A stretch of 41,378 nucleotides of DNA from an uncultured Bacilli bacterium (GTDB lineage Bacteria; Bacillota_I; Bacilli_A; RF39; UBA660), in assembly GCA_947628235.1 (NCBI GenBank), contig CANQZC010000014.1:1-41378 (forward strand), in the 5' to 3' direction. The notes under the pieces were generated by a model, which saw only the letters and a program-made list of their open reading frames with translations, made no database searches and was not told where the DNA came from. The stretch's first letter is position 1; each line of letters opens with the position of its first letter. The position numbers and the translations under genes are program-made. This document shows, one piece after another, positions 24,506 to 31,782 of the stretch.

Positions 24506-25264
24506 ATGATACAAATGGATAATAAGAAAGAAATAGAAATAAAATACAACGAAATTTTAAAACAACACAAAAAAAGTCTTGAAAAATATAATGTAAAAAT
24601 GCCAAGACTGTATTCAAAGGGAAATTATACATTAAATGCTTTAGTGTTGATATATTTATATACTAAAATAGGACAAGTTGTATCAAAGCAGGAATTAACG
24701 GATTATCTTAGAACTATAGGATTTGATATTAATGATGTACAACAAGCAAGACATTTAGCACAACAATCAGGTTGGTATATATTATCTGGGACAAGAGGAG
24801 ATTATGAGTGTAAAAATTTAGGTATCAAACCCGGTGAATATATGTTAAAAACAATTGAAGAACCTTATCCATCGTACAAGAAATTAAAAAGAACAGAATC
24901 ATTAAATGCAATTTCATGGGAAGAATTGAAAAAAATATATAATAATAGATGTGCTACTTGCGGATCAAAAGAGGGTGAACCTAATTTTTTATATCCAGCG
25001 TCTATTACAACATTACAACAGGGACATAAAGACCCTAGTAAACCATTGACAATTAATAATACAATTCCTCAATGCCCATTTTGCAATAGGGCAAGTAGAA
25101 ATTATTTCGTATTTGATAACAAAGGAAGAGTTGAAAAAATATATGATCCGTACTTTGTACTTAGATCAGAAAAAGAAGTTAAACTCATAATGCTTCAATT
25201 ATTGATTGAAGATAATTTGGACGATGCAAGAAAAATGATTGAACGCCTTGATAAGGGGGATTAA
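24506..25264 (+). CDS. HNH endonuclease, probable restriction enzyme
   Basis: A 252-residue protein with two candidate starts (ATG 24506 and 24515; neither has a strong ribosome-binding site). The first 110 residues are a helical region with a possible DNA-binding fold (VSKQELTDYLRTIGFDINDV). The C-terminal half is an HNH-type zinc nuclease: CATCGSKEGEP supplies one CxxC pair, LQQGHKDPSKPL the catalytic His, and NNTIPQCPFCNRASRNYF the Asn and second CxxC. It begins the restriction-modification cluster, 2 bp ahead of the cytosine methyltransferase. Most likely it cleaves unmethylated target sites; a nickase or repair role is possible. Confidence 0.8.
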   Translation: MIQMDNKKEIEIKYNEILKQHKKSLEKYNVKMPRLYSKGNYTLNALVLIYLYTKIGQVVSKQELTDYLRTIGFDINDVQQARHLAQQSGWYILSGTRGDYECKNLGIKPGEYMLKTIEEPYPSYKKLKRTESLNAISWEELKKIYNNRCATCGSKEGEPNFLYPASITTLQQGHKDPSKPLTINNTIPQCPFCNRASRNYFVFDNKGRVEKIYDPYFVLRSEKEVKLIMLQLLIEDNLDDARKMIERLDKGD

Positions 25265-25266
25265 AT

Positions 25267-26376
25267 ATGAAAAGAAAGTATAATTGCATAGAACTGTTTG
25301 CTGGATCAGGTGGATTGGGGACTGGATTTGCTAATAGTGGCTTTAATATAATAAGTGCTAATGATATTTGGAAAGCAGCAGGTGAAACTTATGTTGCAAA
25401 TCACCCAAATGTTAAGTATGTTGTAAAAGACATTGCAGAGTTAACAGGTAATGAATTGTTGGATGGTACGGGATATAAAAAAAGTGATGTAGATGTTATT
25501 ATTGGTGGACCACCTTGTCAAGGTTTTTCGACACTTGGTAAAAGATTTATTGATGATCCGAGAAATAAGTTATTTAAAGAATATGTTAGATTAGTTGATG
25601 ACATAAAACCAAAACTCTTTGTTATGGAAAATGTTTCTGGCATTCTAAGCATGGAGGGTGGAAAAGTATTAGAAAATATTTTAAAATCTTTTAATGATAT
25701 AGGATATAAATTAGAATATAGATTATTGAATGCAGCAGAATATGGAGTTCCACAACAAAGAGAAAGGACCATTTTTATAGGAACTAGAACTGATGTTAAA
25801 ATTAGATATCCAAAGAAAACCCACACATTAACTAATGAGAAAGGTTTAATACCTGCACTTACTTTGTGGGATGCAATAGGTGATTTACCTCAAAGTGACG
25901 ATGAGGAAATAAAAGAATACACTTGTGAGCCAAAAAACGATTATCAAAAGAAGATTAGGAATGGTGCTACCATTTTAGTTAACCATAAACCACCAACACA
26001 TAATCAAAAAGCTATTAATATGATGAAATATATACCAATGGGTAAAAGTGCATGGGATGTTGAAGATACAATGCCGAAGGAATATATGCCAACATCAGGC
26101 TACGGAAATACATATGCAAGATTAAATGCGAATGAGCCTGGAATGACAATTACAAGAAATTTTGCATGTATTTCATCATCAAGGTGTATCCATCCTTACT
26201 TAAATAGGGGATTAACTGCAAGAGAAGCAGCTAGAATTCAAAGTTATCCAGATAATTATATTTTTAAGGGATCAAAATCAGACATTCATCTTCAAATAGG
26301 AAATTCTGTACCTCCAATATTGGCAAGTAAGATAGCGGATACAATTTCAGAAATGCTTGATGAAAGTGAAAAATAA
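25267..26376 (+). CDS. DNA (cytosine-5) methyltransferase
   Basis: Type II m5C methyltransferase of 369 residues. Motif I is CIELFAGSGGLGTGF. Motif IV is IIGGPPCQGFSTLGKRF with the catalytic Cys, motif VI is FVMENVSGIL, and motif VIII is GVPQQRERTIFIG. The target-recognition region lies at about 200-290, with motif IX/X around RIQSYPDNYIF and QIGNSVPP at the C terminus. All catalytic parts are intact, so it should protect the host against the neighbouring nucleases. GGGGG precedes the ATG. The target sequence cannot be predicted by eye. Confidence 0.95.
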   Translation: MKRKYNCIELFAGSGGLGTGFANSGFNIISANDIWKAAGETYVANHPNVKYVVKDIAELTGNELLDGTGYKKSDVDVIIGGPPCQGFSTLGKRFIDDPRNKLFKEYVRLVDDIKPKLFVMENVSGILSMEGGKVLENILKSFNDIGYKLEYRLLNAAEYGVPQQRERTIFIGTRTDVKIRYPKKTHTLTNEKGLIPALTLWDAIGDLPQSDDEEIKEYTCEPKNDYQKKIRNGATILVNHKPPTHNQKAINMMKYIPMGKSAWDVEDTMPKEYMPTSGYGNTYARLNANEPGMTITRNFACISSSRCIHPYLNRGLTAREAARIQSYPDNYIFKGSKSDIHLQIGNSVPPILASKIADTISEMLDESEK

Positions 26377-26377
26377 T

Positions 26378-27151
26378 ATGTTTGATGTAAGAGAATATAG
26401 AAAAAATCTTGGTTATACCAACCAAACCAGTCTAAAAAAATTTTTTGATTCCAAGGATATAATTAGAGATATTGATTTTGATTATATTTGTAAATTAAAT
26501 GAAAGATTAATAGAAATAATACAATCAGTTGATAATGCAGTTATTGAAGACATAAAACCGAGTAACTTAGATTCATTCATAGATTTAAATATTGGAAAAG
26601 TTTATGAATATATGTTAGAGAATAATTTATTATACAAATTTAGTAATAATAAGCAAAGGCAAACAGAGAGAAGTTACTATGATTGGAGCAGGGGAAGAGT
26701 CATTGCTAATTATTTTAAAAAAGCAATGAGTATTATTTTTAAAGTTAAGGAAGAAAGTATTAAAACTATAGGTTTGGATAATCTAGACAATCCATCATCA
26801 TTTTCAAAATCCCCGACAGCGGATTTTGAGATAAAAACAAAAAAACATGGAATATTTAGAATAGAATTTCAATGTGGATTTCAAGGTGTAAATGATATAA
26901 AAGAGCACAAAGTATTAGAGGCTGCTAGAGTATATAAAAGCAATAATATTCGATCACTAATACTTCATGTTGATCTATTTAACGGGCGTGTTGCTTTTAT
27001 AGATATTAGTAATATTGATGAAAAAAATATTAATTGGGAATATCGACAACAATTTGAAGGAAAAAAAGTTTTCCACATAAACGAAAAATATTTTCTTTGG
27101 AATTTGTCCGAAAAACCACCAACCCTTGATTTTATACTAAAACATATATAA
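26378..27151 (+). CDS. Probable type II restriction endonuclease, PD-(D/E)xK-like
   Basis: A 257-residue protein, ATG at 26378, one base after the methyltransferase stop (26374-26376). Residues about 150-175 read SPTADFEIKTKKHGIF then RIEFQCGFQG. A PTADFEI-13-EFQ pattern fits the PD-(D/E)xK nuclease core with Gln in place of Lys, as in several restriction enzymes. The N-terminal half is helical and basic and may recognise DNA. The location after an m5C methyltransferase supports the call. With the HNH gene this would make two nucleases for one methyltransferase. The function is inferred, not shown. Confidence 0.6.
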   Translation: MFDVREYRKNLGYTNQTSLKKFFDSKDIIRDIDFDYICKLNERLIEIIQSVDNAVIEDIKPSNLDSFIDLNIGKVYEYMLENNLLYKFSNNKQRQTERSYYDWSRGRVIANYFKKAMSIIFKVKEESIKTIGLDNLDNPSSFSKSPTADFEIKTKKHGIFRIEFQCGFQGVNDIKEHKVLEAARVYKSNNIRSLILHVDLFNGRVAFIDISNIDEKNINWEYRQQFEGKKVFHINEKYFLWNLSEKPPTLDFILKHI

Positions 27152-27284
27152 TTGAGAATTTATAAAATTTTTAACTTTAAAACAATCGTGGACTGCTTTA
27201 GTAGTTGAAGTAGTCAGGAAAAGGCTATTTTAGCCAAAAATAGAATGGTATATCGTTCTAATTAGTTTTCCTTTGACTTATTTA

Positions 27285-27348
27285 CAATTTGCTACGAAAC
27301 ATCAGATAGTGGAATAATAATCAAGGCTAAGGAAACTTAGTCTTTTTT
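27285..27348 (+). repeat. ppdK 3'-end repeat, copy 4 (decayed) with terminator
   Basis: The GAAA-loop terminator core at 27327-27348 is identical to copies 1 and 2 over about 20 bases. As in copies 1 and 2, two consecutive TAA codons precede it (27315-27320). In the same frame the codons before the stop read QFATKHQIVE, which shares Q, A, K and E at matching positions with QAAVKEKMGE. The terminator match is convincing; the coding part is weak. It closes unit C. The 130 bases between the nuclease stop and this copy hold two small inverted repeats (around 27190 and 27225) and nothing else I can name. Confidence 0.6.
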
Positions 27349-27349
27349 A

Positions 27350-27378
27350 TTGACCAAATAAAAAGGATAATGTATATT
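27350..27378 (+). promoter_or_regulatory. Promoter of the ABC-F gene
   Basis: TTGACC at 27350-27355, 17 bp, TATATT at 27373-27378, beginning at the end of the copy 4 terminator. Confidence 0.65.
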
Positions 27379-27429
27379 AAAAATAGAAAAATATTATAAA
27401 TAACCATTCGATAGAAAGGTGAGAGAAAT

Positions 27430-29076
27430 ATGTTAATACTGGATGTTAATAAAATAGCTAAAAACTTTGGATATGGTTCCCTATTTAAAGATGTATCTTT
27501 TACTCTCAATGAAGGGGAATCTTTGGCAATTGTTGGACCAAATGGATGTGGTAAATCAACCATATTAAAAATCATAGTAGGTTTGGAAACTCCTGATAAA
27601 GGAGAGGTTCATTTAAAAAAGGGTACTAAAATTGCTTATTTAGACCAGTTAGCGTCTAATACAGAAGATAATAGATCAGTCTATGAAATATTAAAAGATG
27701 CTTTTGTGGAAATTAATAGTGTTGAAAAAAAGATAAAAGACTATGAAAAAAGAATTCATAAAGAAAGTGATAATCAAGCTTTACTAGAAAAATACTGTTC
27801 TCTCATCGAAAAATTTAATTCTATGGGTGGCTATGATATCGACTTTAAAATTTATGCCGTTATGAATGGACTAGAATTAGATTCTAAACTGCTAACGCAA
27901 TCTTATACCACTTTATCGGGTGGAGAAAAGACATTGATTGAATTAGCGAAAGTATTACTTACAAAACCAGACTTATTAATTCTTGATGAACCTACGAATC
28001 ATTTGGATTTAAAAAGAGTAGAATGGCTTGAATCCTACATTAAATCCTTTAAAGGAGCTTCTGTAATCGTTTCTCATGATCGATATTTCTTAGATAAAAT
28101 GGTTCATCAGATTTTGGCAGTTGGCGATGATGGTATTGGTCATGTATACGCCACTAATTATTCTGGATATCTTGTTCAAAGGGAAATAGAATTTGAAAAA
28201 AGAGTAGCGCAATATGACGATGAACAAGAGGCTATTAAGCAACTAGAGACAAAGGCTAAAGAGTTCATGAACTTAGGAATGGGAAGGAATAGTTCTTCTT
28301 TAACAAAGCAGGGAAAAACTTTATGGGAAAGAGCGCAGAGAATGAGAAAACAGGCAATCCAGAAACCTGTCGAGACAAAAAAATTAAATATGTCTTTCCA
28401 AGAAGAAAATAAAACAAGTAAAAAAGTAATTACTACAAAAGGATTAACAGTAAAGACTAAAGAAGGAAAATCTATCTTTGAAGATGTAAATGTAGAAATC
28501 TATGCTCATGAACGAGTAGCTATTTTAGGAGAAAATGGATGCGGTAAATCAACCTTTGTAAAAACGATTATGGGAGAACAATCATTACCGGTTATGGGGG
28601 AAGTATATGTAGGACCTAGTGTCAAAATCGGCTATATTCCTCAGATAATAGAATTTAAAGAGGAAAATCAAACTTTATTAGAATACTTTCATAAAGCAGT
28701 TGGATTATCTGAACAAAACTGTCGTAGTATTTTGTCAGGATTTAAATTTTATGCGGAAGATGTTTCTAAACGAGTAAAAAATTTATCTGGTGGCGAAAAA
28801 ATGAAAGTGAAAATGGCGGAATTGTTACAACAAGAAGTAAATACATTAATATTTGATGAGCCTACTAACCATATTGATATTCCAACAAAAGAGGTTTTAG
28901 AAGAAGCTTTAGAAGGCTTTAATGGTACATTAATATTTATCAGTCATGATAGATTCTTTATGAATAAGTTTGCTGATAAAATGATTGTTTTTCAAGATGG
29001 TAGAGTAAAAGAATACTTAGGAAATTATGATGATTATAAGAATACTTTAAATTCTTGTGAAAATAGAAAGTTATGA
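27430..29076 (+). CDS. ABC-F family ATPase
   Basis: A 548-residue soluble protein with two ABC domains in tandem and no membrane segment. Domain 1 has Walker A GPNGCGKST, signature LSGGEKTLIEL and Walker B LLILDEPTNHLD. Domain 2 has GENGCGKST, LSGGEKMKVKM and TLIFDEPTNHID, each with an SHDR switch. A roughly 80-residue basic linker joins them (including TLWERAQRMRKQAIQKP). ABC-F proteins bind the ribosomal E site and rescue stalled translation; some protect against ribosome-targeting antibiotics. Whether this is a housekeeping or resistance type cannot be settled by eye. The upstream GAAAGGTGAG gives the start. The downstream NERD gene may overlap it. Confidence 0.93.
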   Translation: MLILDVNKIAKNFGYGSLFKDVSFTLNEGESLAIVGPNGCGKSTILKIIVGLETPDKGEVHLKKGTKIAYLDQLASNTEDNRSVYEILKDAFVEINSVEKKIKDYEKRIHKESDNQALLEKYCSLIEKFNSMGGYDIDFKIYAVMNGLELDSKLLTQSYTTLSGGEKTLIELAKVLLTKPDLLILDEPTNHLDLKRVEWLESYIKSFKGASVIVSHDRYFLDKMVHQILAVGDDGIGHVYATNYSGYLVQREIEFEKRVAQYDDEQEAIKQLETKAKEFMNLGMGRNSSSLTKQGKTLWERAQRMRKQAIQKPVETKKLNMSFQEENKTSKKVITTKGLTVKTKEGKSIFEDVNVEIYAHERVAILGENGCGKSTFVKTIMGEQSLPVMGEVYVGPSVKIGYIPQIIEFKEENQTLLEYFHKAVGLSEQNCRSILSGFKFYAEDVSKRVKNLSGGEKMKVKMAELLQQEVNTLIFDEPTNHIDIPTKEVLEEALEGFNGTLIFISHDRFFMNKFADKMIVFQDGRVKEYLGNYDDYKNTLNSCENRKL

Positions 29077-30088
29077 GGTAGGTGAGAATGTAGGATTAAT
29101 AGATAGCATGATAGACTCTTTGAGATTTAAAGATACTATTTTTTATAAAGAGAATAGTGATTTACAAGATAGATATGACGCTTTAAAAAAACTAAGTGAA
29201 GAATATCCAAATAATGAAGATCTTTTCAGCGAATTATTTATCGTAAAAAAAGGTCTGGACGGAGAAAATGAAATTTCTTATCAATTAAAAAAAACTCATA
29301 TAGGAATGTATGTGCTTAGGGATATAAAATTGAAATATGAAGATTTAACTGCGCAAATAGATTATGTTGTGATAACTCCTGTTTATATATATTATATTGA
29401 ATGTAAAAATTTAGTTGGAAACATTACGGTAACTGATAAAGGAGATTTTATAAGAGAATTTTCCGTTCATGGTAAAAAAATAAAAAAGGGGATGTACTCT
29501 CCTTTAAGACAGGTGGAAGCGCAAAGAGAAGTTGTGCGAAAAATATGGGAGAGTAAAGCTTCTAAGGTAGCCAAACTTTTTGCTTCTAATAAATTTGATT
29601 ATTATAGAAGAGTGCTAGTGGTAGCAGCTAATTCTGAGACTATTTTAAATACGACTAAGGCACCTAAAGATATGAAGTATAAAATTTTAAGAGCGGATGC
29701 TTTAGTACGGCAAATAGAATATGATCTTAACCATAGAGATAGTAATGATTCTTTAGAATCTAAAAAGAGTATGGAAGAAACAGCAGAAGCCTATTTGAAA
29801 CTATCTTATCAAGAAGCAATCAATTATTATGAGTATTATAAAGAAAAGTATTGTCAAAAGATGGATACTCTTAAGAAGGATGACTTAAAAGAAAGATTGA
29901 TTGAATTAAGAAAAATAAGATCTAGTGAGAAACATCTTCCTGCGTATTATATTTTTACGAATGATGAGTTAGATAAATTAGTAGAAATTAGACCGAAGAC
30001 GATAGAAGATTTGAAAAAGGCAAATATTTTATCACCGGTAAAAATAAAAACTCATGGAGATGCGATTATAGAAGAAATGAATAAATAA
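29057..30088 (+). CDS. NERD-domain protein
   Basis: Up to 343 residues from GTG 29057, overlapping the ABC-F gene by 20 bp, or 326 from ATG 29108; no strong ribosome-binding site decides it. Residues about 70-190 form a NERD (nuclease-related) domain: GLDGENEISYQLKK, then DIKLKYEDLTAQIDYVVITP and IYYIECKNLVGNI. This carries the D-ExK-type nuclease core. The C-terminal part is helical and ends with segments like small helix-hairpin-helix or HRDC-like repeats (DDLKERLIELRKIRS, LDKLVEIRPKTIEDLKKANI). Such HRDC-like tails occur with DNA or RNA processing enzymes. Substrate unknown. Confidence 0.8.
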   Translation: MKIESYEVGENVGLIDSMIDSLRFKDTIFYKENSDLQDRYDALKKLSEEYPNNEDLFSELFIVKKGLDGENEISYQLKKTHIGMYVLRDIKLKYEDLTAQIDYVVITPVYIYYIECKNLVGNITVTDKGDFIREFSVHGKKIKKGMYSPLRQVEAQREVVRKIWESKASKVAKLFASNKFDYYRRVLVVAANSETILNTTKAPKDMKYKILRADALVRQIEYDLNHRDSNDSLESKKSMEETAEAYLKLSYQEAINYYEYYKEKYCQKMDTLKKDDLKERLIELRKIRSSEKHLPAYYIFTNDELDKLVEIRPKTIEDLKKANILSPVKIKTHGDAIIEEMNK

Positions 30089-30107
30089 AAAAGAGTCTTT
30101 CTTTTTT
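30087..30107 (+). terminator. Terminator after the NERD gene
   Basis: AAAAAAGA (30087-30094) pairs with TCTTTTTT (30100-30107) around a five-base loop. A-U pairs dominate, so strength is moderate. Confidence 0.6.
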
Positions 30108-30132
30108 CTGCTAATTGTGTATAATTACTCAT

Positions 30133-30171
30133 AGAGTTCCTCGCAGGGCCTTTGCCTGGCTAGGACTCTTT
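30133..30171 (+). other. Two-part hairpin, terminator or small RNA
   Basis: AGAGT (30133-30137) and CCT (30139-30141) pair with AGG (30162-30164) and ACTCT (30165-30169) with a bulged T. An inner CAGG (30144-30147) pairs with CCTG (30155-30158), and TTTTATT follows. A TATAAT at 30120-30125 lies just upstream without a good -35. It is either a second terminator or a tiny RNA. Confidence 0.35.
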
Positions 30172-30180
30172 TATTATATC

Positions 30181-30205
30181 AAAAAGCCGCACCTTTCTGG
30201 TGCGG
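30181..30205 (-). terminator. Terminator of the minus-strand HTH gene
   Basis: CCGCACC (30187-30193) pairs with GGTGCGG (30199-30205). On the minus strand the stem is followed by a run of five T (A at 30181-30185), a classical terminator downstream of the leftward gene. Confidence 0.85.
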
Positions 30206-30240
30206 TTGAAATTACAATTTAGGAAGAGTCAATAGACTCT

Positions 30241-30843
30241 TTAATAATTCAATAATTTACAATGATATTGATCTAGTAAATCATTTACTTCAGAAAGTTT
30301 ATAAATTCCTTTCATAAAACAAAAACGAATAATTAAATCATAGTAGTTATTTCTAGGTAAGGAATAGGAAGCACTATCTAATAATTTTTCAATTTCTTCT
30401 TCACTAAGTTCTAAAGATAAACCTAATAGGATAATGGTTTCTTTACTTGGGTGATAATTTTTATTATTTCGAATTTTAGAAAATAGTCGTCTATCCATAT
30501 GGACTTTATTATAAACATCAGAATCGATTAAATTTCTATCATCAATCATTTGAAATAGAGTAGTTTGAAAATCACTATAAATTTTATTATCTTGAATAAA
30601 GTCTTCAATGTTAGGGGAATCTTTAGAATATAAGAAGGGTGGAAGAGAAGCGTCATCCATCTCTTTTTTTATGGAGTTTCTTGAAACATTCTCCGCATCA
30701 TAGAAACATCCATCTTTTTCACGATCTTCTTCGTATAAACTATCTTCTTCCTCTTTAAAAAATTTTGAAACGGAAAAGCGGAAAGTATTCTTTTCTTCTT
30801 GTTTTAAATTTTCTTTTATATATTGTTCTAATTCTTGATTCAT
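30241..30843 (-). CDS. HTH-like regulator, divergent to VWA gene
   Basis: A 200-residue protein. The ATG at 30843 has AAGGAG upstream; the frame is open a further 44 codons but through promoter-like DNA. The N-terminal 100 residues are acidic and low in complexity (KEEEDSLYEEDREKD). The C-terminal 100 follow a common Bacillota helical DNA-binding-like domain: TTLFQMIDDRNLIDSDVYNK, then DRRLFSKIRNN, PSKETIILLGLSLELSEEE, and a final FDLIIRF-type stretch. This resembles Cro/C1-type helix-turn-helix proteins. The same domain is seen elsewhere fused to or beside VWA and macro-domain proteins. A regulatory role over the divergent VWA gene is inferred. Confidence 0.65.
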   Translation of the reverse strand: MNQELEQYIKENLKQEEKNTFRFSVSKFFKEEEDSLYEEDREKDGCFYDAENVSRNSIKKEMDDASLPPFLYSKDSPNIEDFIQDNKIYSDFQTTLFQMIDDRNLIDSDVYNKVHMDRRLFSKIRNNKNYHPSKETIILLGLSLELSEEEIEKLLDSASYSLPRNNYYDLIIRFCFMKGIYKLSEVNDLLDQYHCKLLNY

Positions 30844-30888
30844 TATCTTTATCTCCTTGAAAAACAGTTTTTTTATCTTTCTTTTATT

Positions 30889-30897
30889 ATTATAACA
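30889..30897 (-). promoter_or_regulatory. Extended -10 promoter of HTH gene
   Basis: Read on the minus strand, TGTTATAAT at 30897-30889, an extended -10 about 46 bases before the ATG. No good -35. Confidence 0.5.
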
Positions 30898-31019
30898 GAA
30901 AATAAAGAAATAGGAAGATACTGTTCTACTATGAATTCTTTTAAAAAAATCAATTGTCGCTTGATAAGTGACCAAAACAAAGATAAAAAAAGGTATATTG
31001 GATGTGGAAAGAGGGAATT

Positions 31020-31628
31020 ATGATGAAAAAAGAAAAAGAAATGATGGACATTGTATTTTTACTAGATAGAAGTGGATCCATGAGTGGGATGGAATCTGAT
31101 ACGATAGGAGGATTTAATGGCTATCTAGAAAATAGGAAGAATAGTAATGCGAAAGTAACAACAGTACTATTTGATGATCGATATGAGATGATAACCGAAA
31201 GAGAGAATATTTCTAAAGTAAAAAAATTAGATAATAAAACCTATTATACGAGAGGAAGTACAGCTTTATTAGATGCGATTGGTAAAACCATAAAGTATAT
31301 GGATGAGAAAGGTTCTTCTAAAGTACTCTTTATTATTACGACAGATGGATACGAAAATTCTTCAATAGAATATAGTAAAAAACAAGTAAAAGAATTAATT
31401 CAAGGACATAGTCAATGGGAATTTATTTATCTTGGAGCAGATATTGATTCATATAGTGAAGCTAGTTCTATTGGTATTCGAAGAGATAGAACATCGAACT
31501 ATACAAAATCTAAAAAAGGAATGGGAAAACTTTTTGATAGTATCGAAAAGGTATCTAAATTCTATGAAGAAGACAGCGTTATTGCTGCCGATTGGAAAGA
31601 GGGCTTAGAAGATCCTACAGAAGACTAA
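31020..31628 (+). CDS. Von Willebrand factor A domain protein
   Basis: A 202-residue cytosolic protein consisting of one VWA domain. The MIDAS metal site is complete: DRSGSM (D16, S18, S20), the Thr in TRGSTALLDA, and the Asp in ITTDGYENSS. There is no signal peptide or membrane segment. GAGGGA at 31011-31016 supports ATG 31020; ATG 31023 is equally possible and 31002 less so. Stand-alone VWA proteins act as metal-dependent binding scaffolds, often with an AAA ATPase or a kinase, none of which is here. The divergent HTH gene is the only obvious partner. Confidence 0.85.
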   Translation: MMKKEKEMMDIVFLLDRSGSMSGMESDTIGGFNGYLENRKNSNAKVTTVLFDDRYEMITERENISKVKKLDNKTYYTRGSTALLDAIGKTIKYMDEKGSSKVLFIITTDGYENSSIEYSKKQVKELIQGHSQWEFIYLGADIDSYSEASSIGIRRDRTSNYTKSKKGMGKLFDSIEKVSKFYEEDSVIAADWKEGLEDPTED

Positions 31629-31649
31629 GAAAATCTTAGTCTTTTTTTT
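31621..31649 (+). terminator. Terminator after the VWA gene, ppdK-like hairpin
   Basis: AAGACTAAGA (31621-31630) pairs with TCTTAGTCTT (31634-31643), then a T-run. The arms AAGACTAAG and CTTAGTCTT are the same as in the ppdK terminator repeats, but the loop differs and the VWA stop codon lies inside the stem. Confidence 0.88.
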
Positions 31650-31691
31650 GTGAAATAAATATCAATATCTGTCAATTTTTAATTAGAAATC

Positions 31692-31720
31692 TTTAAAAAA
31701 GAAAAGTTATATGATAAAAT
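31692..31720 (+). promoter_or_regulatory. Promoter of the surface protein gene
   Basis: TTTAAA at 31692-31697, 17 bp, TAAAAT at 31715-31720 with a TGA extension. Leader of about 55 nt; GAGGTGA at 31771-31777 is the ribosome-binding site. Confidence 0.6.
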
Positions 31721-31782
31721 GAAGGGGAATGAAGAGATTCCTAATTTTAAAGGGAATGCAATATTAAAATGAGGTGAAGTGC

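Noticed and set aside
27430..29076. Calling the ABC-F protein an antibiotic-resistance gene
   Set aside because: Resistance and housekeeping ABC-F proteins share the same motifs; nothing seen in the linker decides it.
20985..31650. A prophage or integrated conjugative element
   Set aside because: No phage structural, portal, terminase, relaxase, conjugation or integrase genes are present, and the units are too small.
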